This document shows, piece after piece, positions 51,840 through 60,743 of a DNA stretch of 64,000 nucleotides. The notes under the pieces were generated by a model, which did no database searches, was not told the DNA's origin, and saw only the letters and a list, made by a program, of their open reading frames with translations. This stretch comes from Pedobacter sp. MC2016-15 (lineage in GTDB: Bacteria; Bacteroidota; Bacteroidia; Sphingobacteriales; Sphingobacteriaceae): assembly GCF_026239695.1 (NCBI RefSeq), contig NZ_JAPIVS010000004.1, forward strand, positions 310,001 through 374,000. Direction: 5' to 3'. The position numbers and the translations under genes are program-made. Within the stretch, counting starts at the first letter, position 1. Each line of letters begins with the position of its first letter.

Positions 51840-52790
51840 ATGTTCATAGATAAAATAAAATCGGGGGAGTCGGGGATTTTGATGTACGGGATTACCCCTC
51901 CAAAATCGGAAACCAGTCCGGAAAGAATTGCGGAGATTGCAGAACGGACCATCGCAAGGCTGATCCCTCTGGATATTGATGCTTTGATTGTGTACGATGT
52001 ACAGGATGAATCTGCGCGCACCTCAGTTGAAAGGCCATTTCCTTTTATCAATGCGCTGGATCCCTTCAAATTTGCGGGCAGCTATCTGTCAGCACTGGAA
52101 ATCCCGAAGATCATCTACCGTCCGGCAGGCAAGTACAGCAGGGAAGAACTTTCAGCATGGCTGGCTGCACTGGGCGAGCAAAGCTTTTACCCCGTTTTTG
52201 TAGGTGTGCCTGCGCCGGATTTTAAGGTCAAAACGAGTTTGCCAGAGGCGTACCAGTTATGGCGTAAACATGAACATGAGTCGGTAATCGGAGCCGTGAC
52301 CATCCCGGAGAGGCATGCTGTGCTTAAAGATGAGGACAAGCGTATCCTGGACAAGGCGGCAGAAGGGGTTTCTTACTTTATCTCGCAATGTGTTTTCAAC
52401 GTGGGTTATGCGAAGAAAGTGGTGGTGGATATTTGCGCAGCTTGCAAAAGTCAGGGCAGCGTTCCACCCACAATCATCTTTACGTTAACGGCCTGTGGTT
52501 CATTAAGAACCCTGCATTTTATGGAGTGGCTGGGTATCCATGTGCCAGATGAGCTGAAAGCAGAGCTTGAAAGTTCAGAAAACATGCTCGAAAAATCAGT
52601 GCAGGTATGTCTGGACATCGCCGCTGAGTTAATCTCCTTTTGTACGGAGCATTGCCTTCCTTTTGGTTTCAATATAGAAAGCGTGGCGATCAGGAAAGAC
52701 GAGATCGAAGCCTCCATTCATATGGTAAACCAGATTGCGGAGATGTTAAAGGAAAAAGGAATCAGGAAAAGGATTGCCCAGAACGTCTAG
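51840..52790 (+). CDS. Methylenetetrahydrofolate reductase-like protein (divergent MetF)
   Basis: A 316-residue TIM-barrel protein. GILMYGITPPKSETSPERIAEIAERTI and the long LIPLDIDALIVYDVQDES segment resemble the start of MetF barrels, and CDIAAELISFCTEHCLPFGFNIESVAIRKDEI matches the C-terminal helix-strand unit. It lacks the compact FEFFPP-type opening of classical MetF and is better described as a divergent clade. Placement right after metE supports supply of 5-methyltetrahydrofolate. The start at 51840 (MFIDKIKSGES) is preferred over an upstream frame extension. Two bases separate it from the WYL gene. Confidence 0.7.
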   Translation: MFIDKIKSGESGILMYGITPPKSETSPERIAEIAERTIARLIPLDIDALIVYDVQDESARTSVERPFPFINALDPFKFAGSYLSALEIPKIIYRPAGKYSREELSAWLAALGEQSFYPVFVGVPAPDFKVKTSLPEAYQLWRKHEHESVIGAVTIPERHAVLKDEDKRILDKAAEGVSYFISQCVFNVGYAKKVVVDICAACKSQGSVPPTIIFTLTACGSLRTLHFMEWLGIHVPDELKAELESSENMLEKSVQVCLDIAAELISFCTEHCLPFGFNIESVAIRKDEIEASIHMVNQIAEMLKEKGIRKRIAQNV

Positions 52791-52792
52791 GG

Positions 52793-53737
52793 ATGGATAT
52801 CAGCAAACGCTTTGACCGTATACTACAACTGTTCTTTCTGTTGCAGTCCAAAGCTATAGTCAATATCACTGAGCTGCAGTCGAGGTTTGAAACGAGTAAG
52901 AGAACCATCTACAGGGATCTGAAAGCTCTGGAAGCTGCGGGAGTGCCGGTGACTTATCACGATGGTTCAGGATATTCCATATCCGAAGGCTTCCGCATCC
53001 AGCCCTCCAGGTTTACCCATGAGGAAGTACTGAGCCTGCTGATTGCAGAAAAGATGATGCAGCAGCACCAGACAAAATTTATCAAACAACATTTTGAATC
53101 TGTACTGGTAAAAGTGAAGAGCTCCCTGCATGGTCAGCAGAAAGTGACTTTACAGCATCTGGATGATAAGCTATTGGTGAACCCGGAAACTGAAGCTGCT
53201 AACTATCTGCCAGACATCATCAATACCCTGCTCAGCAGTATCTCAGGTCAGGACATTGTTAAAATCAGCTACCATAAAAGCAGCGATAAGGATACCAAAG
53301 TCCGCGAGATTGAACCTGTGGGATTATACTACGAAAAAGACTTTTGGTATGTACTGGCGTTCTGCCTTCTGCGCCACGATTACCGTAGTTTCAGGCTGGA
53401 CAGGATCAGGCAGTCGACCTTAACCGGTACTCCTTTCACCCGCAAACATCCGGCGCTGCGGGAGCTACGTGAGGATCTCAATATTATGCCGGCCATCCCG
53501 ATCAGGGTCAGGGCAGACCTGAAAACAGCGCATTTCCTGTTCTGGGATCGCGACAGCTACGGATTTTATAAAGAAGAAAAAACTGGCGATCATGTAATGA
53601 TGTATTTCAATTGCACGGTGCATCCAACTGCTTTTGTACGCTGGTTTTTGAAGTTCATTGATGTTGCAGATATCATGGAGCCGCTGGCATTGAAACAGGA
53701 ACTGATGGAGATTCTCCGGAAGGCAATGGTAAGGTAG
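52793..53737 (+). CDS. YafY-type WYL-domain transcriptional regulator
   Basis: A 314-residue regulator. An N-terminal helix-turn-helix (FDRILQLFFLLQSKAIVNITELQSRFETSKRTIYRDLKALEAAG) is followed by a WYL domain (VKISYHKSSDK, REIEPVGLYYEKDFWYVLAFC, RSFRLDRIRQ) and a C-terminal extension. The ligand may be a nucleotide-like or small metabolite. It begins two bases after the MetF-like gene, so it is cotranscribed with the methionine genes. Whether it regulates them is unknown. Confidence 0.9.
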   Translation: MDISKRFDRILQLFFLLQSKAIVNITELQSRFETSKRTIYRDLKALEAAGVPVTYHDGSGYSISEGFRIQPSRFTHEEVLSLLIAEKMMQQHQTKFIKQHFESVLVKVKSSLHGQQKVTLQHLDDKLLVNPETEAANYLPDIINTLLSSISGQDIVKISYHKSSDKDTKVREIEPVGLYYEKDFWYVLAFCLLRHDYRSFRLDRIRQSTLTGTPFTRKHPALRELREDLNIMPAIPIRVRADLKTAHFLFWDRDSYGFYKEEKTGDHVMMYFNCTVHPTAFVRWFLKFIDVADIMEPLALKQELMEILRKAMVR

Positions 53738-53753
53738 GGTGCCCTTTTGTGTA

Positions 53754-54092
53754 TTATATTTCTTCGATCACAGATTCACCATGTGAAAGGTCGCCGGATG
53801 TCCATTCCCAAACTTCGTGTAAACGTATCTTACCGTTCGGCAGAATCTCTGGTGTAGACCTGCATTTGCCTGTCATGAGCTCAGCTTTCAGGTTGACCTG
53901 ATGATAACGCATATCAATATTTCCCTGCTCATCTACCAATCCGATGAGCTGCCCGCTTTTAATTTGTCCTCCTGAATATACTGCAGTAAGGATGTTTCCC
54001 TGTTGCTGGTAGTGGAATATGGTATCTCCTGAGGTTTCGCCGTTATCTGAGTTCCGGATCGGTCTGAATTGTTTTTGGTCGTAGTTGATCAT
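53754..54092 (-). CDS. 112-residue conserved protein (often mislabelled N-acetylglutamate synthase)
   Basis: Small cytosolic beta-rich protein with GETSGDTIFHYQQQGNILTAVYSGG, GQLIGLVDEQGNIDMRYHQVN and PNGKIRLHEVWEWTSGD. The antiparallel-barrel repeat pattern is conserved in Bacteroidota. I recall database entries naming it N-acetylglutamate synthase, but it shows no acetyltransferase fold, so function is unknown. Last gene on the minus strand of the TetR-headed cluster (12-base gap from the DUF3817 gene). Confidence 0.75.
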   Translation of the reverse strand: MINYDQKQFRPIRNSDNGETSGDTIFHYQQQGNILTAVYSGGQIKSGQLIGLVDEQGNIDMRYHQVNLKAELMTGKCRSTPEILPNGKIRLHEVWEWTSGDLSHGESVIEEI

Positions 54093-54104
54093 CGTGGTAC
54101 GAAT

Positions 54105-54443
54105 TTAGGAAACTTTGTTAGAATGTTTTGGAACTGTAGCATTATACGCAGGCCTGAGTATAAAATGATCGGCAATAAATGTCCCCAGTGGAAGAAGACA
54201 TGAAACCAGCACTTTGAGGGTATCACTCATTTTCCATTTTTCTTGTATCGCTACACTGATGGTGTTGATTACAAATAGCAGGAATAACGCACCATGAATG
54301 GGTCCCAGTGCCTGGACAAGGGAAGGATCATTGTATCCATACTTTAACGGCAGCCCTACACACAGCAGTACAAGCAGAGATAGACCTTCCAGAAACCCGA
54401 TCAATCGCAGACGGCCAATATTTGTTGAGAATAGCTTCATCAT
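54105..54443 (-). CDS. DUF3817 family membrane protein
   Basis: A 112-residue protein with three or four membrane helices (LRLIGFLEGLSLLVLLCVGLPLKY..., GALFLLFVINTISV, LLPLGTFIADHFIL). The GxxHGxLF-type motif (GPIHGALFLLF) and the arginine-rich opening match DUF3817. Function unknown. It follows the next-upstream membrane gene by ten bases. Confidence 0.85.
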   Translation of the reverse strand: MMKLFSTNIGRLRLIGFLEGLSLLVLLCVGLPLKYGYNDPSLVQALGPIHGALFLLFVINTISVAIQEKWKMSDTLKVLVSCLLPLGTFIADHFILRPAYNATVPKHSNKVS

Positions 54444-54453
54444 ATGTATTTAT

Positions 54454-54921
54454 TTAAAGATTTCGGAAAAAAGGCCTTTGTGCGAGTGGAGAAAAAGGCC
54501 ATGGAATAGCACACAGAATGATCAGTAAGGCAATTCCATAACAGATGACGACCAGGAAAAACTTCTTCTGCTCATTATCCTCCCTTTTAGAGAATGCAGA
54601 CCCCAGGGTAATAATGACGATTGCGGTAATCATCATTGAAATATGAATCAAACCATAAAAAGAAAAGTCGTTTATGCCGGAAATAAGCTTCTTTTCAGGC
54701 GACCTGAAATACGAAACAACCGGGCTTTTGAAGTAAATCGCCATACCAATGAGCAATTGCAAATGGGCGATAGTTGCGGTCCAGTGTCTGATCCGGTTAT
54801 CCGAATTTGTAAAAGGCAATTTTCGTATGTATTTGCTTGCAAAAAATATGATGGTATAAATCAGACTGATCAATACCAGCCAACGGAAAAGAGAGTGAAG
54901 AAAAAGTAGAATTAAAAACAT
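54454..54921 (-). CDS. Four-helix integral membrane protein (unknown)
   Basis: A 155-residue protein with four hydrophobic segments (FLILLFLHSLFRWLVLISLI, IAHLQLLIGMAIYF, GLIHISMMITAIVIITLGSAF, FFLVVICYGIALLIILCAIPW). The histidines in HSLFRW, HLQLLIG and LIHISMM are spaced like those of heme-binding four-helix proteins, so a cytochrome b-like role is possible but unproven. A TetR-type operator lies just upstream (54931-54948). Confidence 0.75.
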   Translation of the reverse strand: MFLILLFLHSLFRWLVLISLIYTIIFFASKYIRKLPFTNSDNRIRHWTATIAHLQLLIGMAIYFKSPVVSYFRSPEKKLISGINDFSFYGLIHISMMITAIVIITLGSAFSKREDNEQKKFFLVVICYGIALLIILCAIPWPFSPLAQRPFFRNL

Positions 54922-54930
54922 AATTAAATA

Positions 54931-54948
54931 AGATACTAACTGGTATGT
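54931..54948. promoter_or_regulatory. TetR-type operator before the membrane-protein gene
   Basis: AGATACTAACTGGTATGT: dyad ATAC-N6-GTAT with one mismatch in the outer bases, near-identical to the site at 55554-55571 upstream of the TetR gene itself. It lies ten bases before the start codon at 54921. Confidence 0.65.
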
Positions 54949-54964
54949 TTATGGGTAAATTTTT

Positions 54965-55552
54965 TTAGCTTAACGTTTCTGTGTAATGGATGAACTGCGT
55001 TAAAAAGCTCTGATATGAAGCCGGACCAAACATTTTACCCATATTTCTGGCACCAGCATAGGCCCCCACAATATAGGTTGCAGCATCTTTGGTATTCAGT
55101 TCTTGCCTGACTTTCCCACGTAATTGCCCCCGTTTCAGGCAATCAGCAATAGCATCTATCCAGGCGAGGGTCAGCATTTGTAAAGCCTGGCTAAAAGGCT
55201 CACTCAAGGGTGTCATTTCTTCGATCAGGTTGACCAATGGGCAGCCATATCTTGGATCAAAATTCACGCGGTCGCCCAACAAAGATTTCATCATGATCAC
55301 AATATCTTTAACCGGATCTTCAGAATAATTCAGAGGAACGACCATCATCGATTTCATCATTGGATGCATCAGTTCCCTAAGGATAGCCAGTGCCATCTCT
55401 TCCTTATTTTTAAAATGATAAAAAAAGGCGCCTTTTGTCACTTGCATAGAAGATAGGATATCGTCAATGCTCGTGGCCTGATATCCTTTTATGTACATGT
55501 GTTGTGCAGCATTTTTAAGAATGCTCAATCGAGTTTCTTCAGATTTCTTCAT
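54965..55552 (-). CDS. TetR/AcrR family transcriptional regulator
   Basis: A 195-residue repressor with an N-terminal helix-turn-helix (TRLSILKNAAQHMYIKGYQATSIDDILSSMQVTKGAFFYHFKNKEEM) and a helical ligand domain. It heads a minus-strand cluster of two membrane proteins and a small cytosolic protein. Two copies of one palindrome, before itself and before the next gene, indicate autoregulation and control of the cluster. The inducer is unknown. Confidence 0.93.
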   Translation of the reverse strand: MKKSEETRLSILKNAAQHMYIKGYQATSIDDILSSMQVTKGAFFYHFKNKEEMALAILRELMHPMMKSMMVVPLNYSEDPVKDIVIMMKSLLGDRVNFDPRYGCPLVNLIEEMTPLSEPFSQALQMLTLAWIDAIADCLKRGQLRGKVRQELNTKDAATYIVGAYAGARNMGKMFGPASYQSFLTQFIHYTETLS

Positions 55553-55553
55553 T

Positions 55554-55571
55554 ACATACTAAGTGGTATGT
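55554..55571. promoter_or_regulatory. TetR-type operator before the TetR gene
   Basis: ACATACTAAGTGGTATGT: perfect arms ACATAC and GTATGT around six bases, two bases upstream of the start codon at 55552. It matches the second copy at 54931-54948 in 16 of 18 positions. Confidence 0.7.
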
Positions 55572-55697
55572 TTCAAAGGTAGCGTTTGATATGGTATAAC
55601 AAAATCTATGATTTGCTTATGAAGTTTTTTGACGAATGATTGACGAATTACAAGGAAGCCTGACGATAAATTATTAGGACAAGCTTAAATATTTTAA

Positions 55698-55738
55698 TAG
55701 TCTACTACTTGGAATTGATCTAAATAAGTTATATTAGT
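55698..55738 (+). promoter_or_regulatory. AGTCTACTA half-site and weak promoter before the TonB receptor
   Basis: AGTCTACTA (about 55698-55706) is directly followed by a TTG, 18 bases, and a -7-like TATATTAG. It shares the nine bases with the two sulfur-unit dyads, but the second arm is missing. Confidence 0.4.
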
Positions 55739-55761
55739 CCCCGAATTACTCATCATTAGAT

Positions 55762-58155
55762 ATGCAACTTTATACTTCAGCCATTCAGGCGGGACGAACA
55801 CTGCTTTTAAGCAAGCTCTCCCGGATTCTAATCCTCACTTCAATATTATTCTTTGTATCCCCTAACTCTTCAGCCGCTCAAGATTCAGGGACTGCTACCG
55901 TTACTGGTGTGATTACTGATGCATCCGGGCAAGTGCTTTCACATGCAACTATTTTGATTTCAGGTGGTGCAAACGGCCATACTGATGAAGAAGGACGCTT
56001 CAGCTTCGCAGGACTTACTGCCGGCAAACACCAATTTACGGTGAGCATCGTAGGTTACCAGACGATCAGCAAGGAAATTATGCTGACGGCGGGTGAGACA
56101 ACTGACCTTTCACTGCAGTTGCAGGAGAAAAACGCACTTTCCGAAGTGGTTGTCACTGCAGGACGTAAGGCAGAAAGCATCAGAGACGTTCCCTCTTCGG
56201 TGACGATCCTGAACCAGCGCCAGGTGGCGGAGCAGATCAACGTCAATCCTTCTGTAGCTTCTATCCTGGGTAACCTGGTTCCGGGTTTGGGAACAGCCAC
56301 CAATAAAGCCACCAACTCCGGACAAACACTTCGTGGTCGTCAAGTGCTTGTACTGGTAGACGGGATCCCACAATCCACGCCATTGATGAACGGTAGCCGC
56401 GATATCCGTACGATTGATCCCGCAGTAATCGAAAGAATTGAGGTGATCAAGGGTGCTACATCCATCTACGGGAACGGCTCGGCAGGTGGTATCATCAATT
56501 TCATAACCAAAAAACCGGCGGTCGACAGGGCTTTTTCAGGAACCTCAAGCGTAGGGCTGAGCGGTAATCTGGCACATCCCAATCAAACTTTGGGCTACCG
56601 TGTATCGCAATCTTTTGCAGGAACATTAAATCGTTTTTCTTACGTGGTGAACGGTACCTACAACTATACCGGTGTGCAACGTGATGCCAAAGGCAAAGTG
56701 AACGCACAGCCTGACGGTCTTGGAGAGAACTCACTCACCAATGCTTTTGTAAAGCTGGGCTACCATATTGACGATAACAGTGATGTAACAGCATCTTACA
56801 ATCTTTTCCGTAGCACGCAAAACAGCGACTATGTAAATGTGATTGGTAAATATGGTGTAAATCCTTCTGTTGGTCAGAAGGGTGAAGATCCGGGAGAGCC
56901 TGCAGGAACTCCATACAACCACAATGTGCTGGTGACCTACCATAACAAGGCATTGCCTTTAAATACAAATCTGGATCTGTCAGCTTATTATAATGGCTTT
57001 ATCTCTATGAACCGTTATGTAGCCCAGGGGACAGCCTGGTACGGACCTGGACAAACCAAGATCCAGTCGTTTAAAAAGGGGGTACGCTTAACACTGAATA
57101 CCCCATGGAAAATGGGTACGCTGGGTGAGGGGGAGGTGACCTACGGGCTGGACCTGCTTAACGACCGCACGAACCAGATTCTGACCGACGGACGTGTATA
57201 TATTCCGGATATGAACATGGTAAACCTTGCACCTTACGCGCAGATGAAACTGGATCTGCTCAGCAATTTCATCCTGAAGGCGGGTATCCGTTATGAGAAT
57301 GCCAGGGTAAAAGTGAAAGATTACAATACCATTGCCCGCGGACCAGACAATCAGGGCAGTATCGCAGTTACAGGGGGTAAAATTCCTTACAATGCTACTA
57401 CCTTCAACGCGGGATTACGCTACAATAAATATGATTTCTTTAACCCTTTTGTGAGTTTCTCACAGGGATTTGCCATCAATGAACTGGGCCGTATCTTACG
57501 CAGCGCGACGAGTACCAACCTGGAAAGTATCTCTACCGATCCTATTATTACCAACAATTATGAGGCTGGATTCAGTACTACAATTGGCAAGCTTAACTTT
57601 ACCGCAGCATATTATAAAAGTACCTCTAATCTGGGTGCTAACCTGGTTGATAATGGAAGTGGCGTGCTGGTTGCCCAAAGGGAGCCTGAAAATATTCACG
57701 GTTACGAACTTACTGCCGACCTGCTGCTGACTCAGCAATGGACTGTTGGAGGAAGTTATGCCTATGTTGAAGGTAAATCTGAGCAGAGTAATGGCAATAA
57801 AGCATACCTGAACGGTTTGCGTATCGCTCCACCAAAAGCTACAGGCTATCTGGGCTACCGTCCGACCAGTGCTTTTGATTTGAAACTTTTCTGGGTTTAC
57901 ACCGGAAGCAGGGACCGCTTTGATGTGAGAACTAACGGCTTGTATGCCAACAGTGAAGGGCCAGTGACATCTATTCATCTGTTTAATCTTGCAGCTAACT
58001 ATAAGTTTAGCAGTAAATTCTCCACAGCACTCGGCGTAGAGAATCTATTTAACAAATCGTATTATCCTGTAGTGACTCAGTACCGTGCTGTTGACGCAGA
58101 ATATGTAAGAGGTATCGGTACAACAGCTAACCTGAACTTCTATTATAACTTCTAA
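55762..58155 (+). CDS. TonB-dependent receptor (siderophore-type)
   Basis: A 797-residue outer-membrane receptor. Signal peptide to about 39 (SPNSSAAQ), carboxypeptidase-like domain (about 45-125, GVITDASGQVLSHATI), plug (VVVTAGRKAESIRDVPSSVTIL, RGRQVLVLVDGIPQSTPLM, ERIEVIKGATSIYGNGSAGG) and a barrel with the characteristic VENLFNKSYYP near the end. The layout is that of FhuA/FecA-like siderophore or metal-chelate receptors. No SusD follows. Converges on a zinc-type GTPase gene, so a metal substrate is plausible, while the AGTCTACTA half-site hints at a link to sulfur control. Confidence 0.9.
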   Translation: MQLYTSAIQAGRTLLLSKLSRILILTSILFFVSPNSSAAQDSGTATVTGVITDASGQVLSHATILISGGANGHTDEEGRFSFAGLTAGKHQFTVSIVGYQTISKEIMLTAGETTDLSLQLQEKNALSEVVVTAGRKAESIRDVPSSVTILNQRQVAEQINVNPSVASILGNLVPGLGTATNKATNSGQTLRGRQVLVLVDGIPQSTPLMNGSRDIRTIDPAVIERIEVIKGATSIYGNGSAGGIINFITKKPAVDRAFSGTSSVGLSGNLAHPNQTLGYRVSQSFAGTLNRFSYVVNGTYNYTGVQRDAKGKVNAQPDGLGENSLTNAFVKLGYHIDDNSDVTASYNLFRSTQNSDYVNVIGKYGVNPSVGQKGEDPGEPAGTPYNHNVLVTYHNKALPLNTNLDLSAYYNGFISMNRYVAQGTAWYGPGQTKIQSFKKGVRLTLNTPWKMGTLGEGEVTYGLDLLNDRTNQILTDGRVYIPDMNMVNLAPYAQMKLDLLSNFILKAGIRYENARVKVKDYNTIARGPDNQGSIAVTGGKIPYNATTFNAGLRYNKYDFFNPFVSFSQGFAINELGRILRSATSTNLESISTDPIITNNYEAGFSTTIGKLNFTAAYYKSTSNLGANLVDNGSGVLVAQREPENIHGYELTADLLLTQQWTVGGSYAYVEGKSEQSNGNKAYLNGLRIAPPKATGYLGYRPTSAFDLKLFWVYTGSRDRFDVRTNGLYANSEGPVTSIHLFNLAANYKFSSKFSTALGVENLFNKSYYPVVTQYRAVDAEYVRGIGTTANLNFYYNF

Positions 58156-58161
58156 AACTAT

Positions 58162-58192
58162 AGTGTACGTGGGTATCCGATCCACGTACACT
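58162..58192. terminator. Bidirectional hairpin between TonB receptor and GTPase genes
   Basis: Perfect 11-base arms AGTGTACGTGG (58162-58172) and CCACGTACACT (58182-58192), between converging stops. Confidence 0.75.
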
Positions 58193-59376
58193 TATATAGG
58201 AGTGACTTTGAAATTTCCATTTAGATAGTCTCCAATTTCAGTCTCATCTAATAAACATTGAATAAGTTGTGCTTTGAGCAGATCGCAATCCAGATGATGA
58301 CCTATAAAAACCAATTCATTTTGCCGGTCGCCAAATTGCGGGTGCCACTTTGATTCAATCAGTTCTTGGTTCTCTGCAAAATCCTCGTAGGCAATTCTCT
58401 CGTGATAGGACATGCTGGACCACCATACGCCTGCACTTTCCAGACGTGATGATCCGCCGGCCTGCGACAAATTCATAGCCTGCTCAGGGCGGTCGGCCTG
58501 CCAGTACAATCCTTTAGACCTGATAATATTGGAAGGAAAATCTTCTTGCAGAAATTTCATAAACCTGACCGGGTGAAATGGCCTGCTATCTCTGAAGACC
58601 ATGGAATTGATACCGTATTCTTCAGTTTCAGGAGTGTGAATGTTGTTCAGCTCCTTGATCCAGCCGGCCGAAGCTGAAGCCGCCTCATAATCGAACATCG
58701 CTGTATTTAGAATTGCAGCAGGATCAACTTTAGAGAAGGAACTTTCAATAATCCGGGCATCCGGATTGAGTTTTCTGAGCAGGGCATGAATGAGCTTCAG
58801 ATCCCCGGGAGCAACCAAATCAGTCTTGTTCAATATGATCACATTGGCAAACTCAATCTGATCTGTAATCAAATTGACGATCGTGCGGTCATCTCCGTCG
58901 ATATTGGTGAGATTTCTGTCTGTCAGCCTTTCTGCAGTACCGAAGTCGCTGTAAAAGTTATAAGCATCAATCACCGTAACCATGGTATCGATATAGCTGA
59001 ACCGGGAAAGATCTATATCTTGTACCTGGTCTACAAAAGAAAAGGTTTGCGCAACAGGTATAGGTTCCGAAATGCCGCTGCTTTCGATCAAAATATAATC
59101 GAAACGGTTTTCTGCAGCTAATTTTTTCACTTCAATCATCAGGTCTTCACGCAATGTGCAGCAGATACATCCATTGCTCATTTCAACGAGCTTCTCATCA
59201 GTTCGCGATAAGCCACCCTGACTCTCAACCAGTCTGGCATCTATGTTTACTTCGCTCATGTCATTGACGATGACAGCTACTTTGAGTCCTGATTTATTAT
59301 TGAGGACGTGGTTGAGCAGGGTGGTTTTACCACTTCCTAAAAAACCACTTAAGACAGTAACAGGTATTCTTTTCAT
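58192..59376 (-). CDS. CobW/ZNG1-type GTP-dependent metal chaperone
   Basis: A 394-residue P-loop GTPase of the COG0523 family. VTVLSGFLGSGKTTLLNHVL is the P loop, NGCICCTLREDL the metal-binding CxCC motif, NKTDLV the guanine-specificity motif, and the C-terminal half is a CobW_C domain. Such proteins deliver metal (often zinc) to client enzymes under metal limitation. The upstream 49-bp palindrome covering the promoter fits Zur-type repression. The ATG at 59376 is preferred to a TTG two codons upstream. Client proteins cannot be inferred. Confidence 0.92.
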   Translation of the reverse strand: MKRIPVTVLSGFLGSGKTTLLNHVLNNKSGLKVAVIVNDMSEVNIDARLVESQGGLSRTDEKLVEMSNGCICCTLREDLMIEVKKLAAENRFDYILIESSGISEPIPVAQTFSFVDQVQDIDLSRFSYIDTMVTVIDAYNFYSDFGTAERLTDRNLTNIDGDDRTIVNLITDQIEFANVIILNKTDLVAPGDLKLIHALLRKLNPDARIIESSFSKVDPAAILNTAMFDYEAASASAGWIKELNNIHTPETEEYGINSMVFRDSRPFHPVRFMKFLQEDFPSNIIRSKGLYWQADRPEQAMNLSQAGGSSRLESAGVWWSSMSYHERIAYEDFAENQELIESKWHPQFGDRQNELVFIGHHLDCDLLKAQLIQCLLDETEIGDYLNGNFKVTPI

Positions 59377-59392
59377 TTCCAAAATTTGAAAT

Positions 59393-59448
59393 CAAAGGTA
59401 TATAAAATAATACCAACGCAACAGTGTTGCATTGGTATTATTTTATAT
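59393..59448. promoter_or_regulatory. Zur/Fur-like palindrome and promoter of the GTPase gene
   Basis: Arms 59400-59423 and 59425-59448 (24 bases each) are reverse complements with a single mismatch (59417 with 59431) around one central G. The core GCAACAGTGTTGC resembles the GCAAC/GTTGC boxes bound by Zur-type regulators. On the minus strand the -7 TACCTTTG (59393-59400) abuts the dyad and a TTG (59419-59421) lies inside it at 18-base spacing, so binding would block transcription. Confidence 0.7.
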
Positions 59449-59492
59449 TATTGGATTGAAAAGGGATTTTGTTATCATTTTACCATGCATGC

Positions 59493-60686
59493 TTACATGA
59501 GTGTTTTGATCTCAGCGCATAACATATCCAGCTCTGCTTCAGTGTTGTAATAATGTACGGAAGCCCTCACTACGTTTTGCAGCTGATGTTTGTTCATGTA
59601 TAACAAAGTTGATTTGGCTAATCCCACGGAGACATTGATATGCTCTTCTGCAAGCCGTTCTTTTACCTGCTGGCAGTTAACCCCGCTCAAAGAAAAAGTG
59701 ACAATACCGCAAAGCTGATCACCGGTATCATGAAGCTGTACTCCAGCAATTTCTCCAAGTTTACTGCGGAGCAAAGCAGCCAGGTGACTGATACGTTCCC
59801 AAATCTGATCAATACCAAGATCCAGGGCATAGGATACGGCTTTAGAAAGCCCTAATGTTAACGCCCTATTTTTCTCATAGAACTCAAAACGTTTGGCATC
59901 GCCCAATGGCTGATAATCATTTTCGCTTATACTTTTGATCGAATGCCCGTCGATGAACAGCGTTTTCAGTTTGTCCTGCACTTGCTGTTTCACATATAAA
60001 AATCCTGTTCCACGTGGTGCACGCAGGTATTTCCGTCCGGTTACAGACAGGAAGTCGCAGCCGATTGCTTCTACATCTACAGGCATTTGTCCTACACTCT
60101 GGCATGCATCCAGCAGGTACATGACCTTGTGCCGGGCAGCAATCCGCCCAATGGCCTCTGCAGGCAGCAGACCACCGGTTGTTGAGGCGACATGCGTAAC
60201 GGCAATCAACTTAGTTTTGGGATTGATCGCGGCCTCCAGCTGCTTCAACGAAAAATTACCCTGTTCATCATTCGGTATCACCACCATCTTTACCCCGTAC
60301 AATTTTTCGGCATTCAAAAAACCGATCATGTTAGTCACGTATTCCAGCTCCGAGATCAGTATTTCGTCTCCCGGTTTAAAATCAATACCATGAAAGGCGA
60401 TGCACCAGCCGGTACTGGCATTTTCTACGAGGGCAATCTCTTCAGGATCGGCGTTGATCAACCTGCCAATCAGCGTATAGGTATCGGCTAGTTCCTGCTT
60501 GTATTTCGCTTCAGCTTCGTAACCTCCGGTTAACGCTTCTTCCTGTAAGTATTGGATTACGGTATCTACCACTGAGGATACCGGCAGGGAAGCACCAGCA
60601 TTATTGAGGTGAACGATGTGAGCAGCACCAGGTGTATCATTTCTGAACTGCTCAATTTGTGCGGGCGTAAAAGGATGAGCTTGCAT
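59493..60686 (-). CDS. Class V aminotransferase-fold PLP enzyme
   Basis: About 397 residues of the cysteine desulfurase / isopenicillin-N epimerase-like group. VHLNNAGASLPVSS, YLLDACQSVGQMPVDV and FLSVTGRKYLRAPRGTGFLYV (the PLP Lys is in GRKYL) are diagnostic. The catalytic Cys loop of true desulfurases is not clearly seen, so it is more likely a lyase, epimerase or aminotransferase on a small amine. The ATG at 60686 is favoured over a frame extension to 60773 that would overlap the MocR gene. Divergent from a MocR regulator, which probably controls it. Confidence 0.88.
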   Translation of the reverse strand: MQAHPFTPAQIEQFRNDTPGAAHIVHLNNAGASLPVSSVVDTVIQYLQEEALTGGYEAEAKYKQELADTYTLIGRLINADPEEIALVENASTGWCIAFHGIDFKPGDEILISELEYVTNMIGFLNAEKLYGVKMVVIPNDEQGNFSLKQLEAAINPKTKLIAVTHVASTTGGLLPAEAIGRIAARHKVMYLLDACQSVGQMPVDVEAIGCDFLSVTGRKYLRAPRGTGFLYVKQQVQDKLKTLFIDGHSIKSISENDYQPLGDAKRFEFYEKNRALTLGLSKAVSYALDLGIDQIWERISHLAALLRSKLGEIAGVQLHDTGDQLCGIVTFSLSGVNCQQVKERLAEEHINVSVGLAKSTLLYMNKHQLQNVVRASVHYYNTEAELDMLCAEIKTLM

Positions 60687-60743
60687 AGCTTTTTTTCTAC
60701 AAAGAAATCCATCTATGGCATACAAAAACAGATGCAGATTTTT

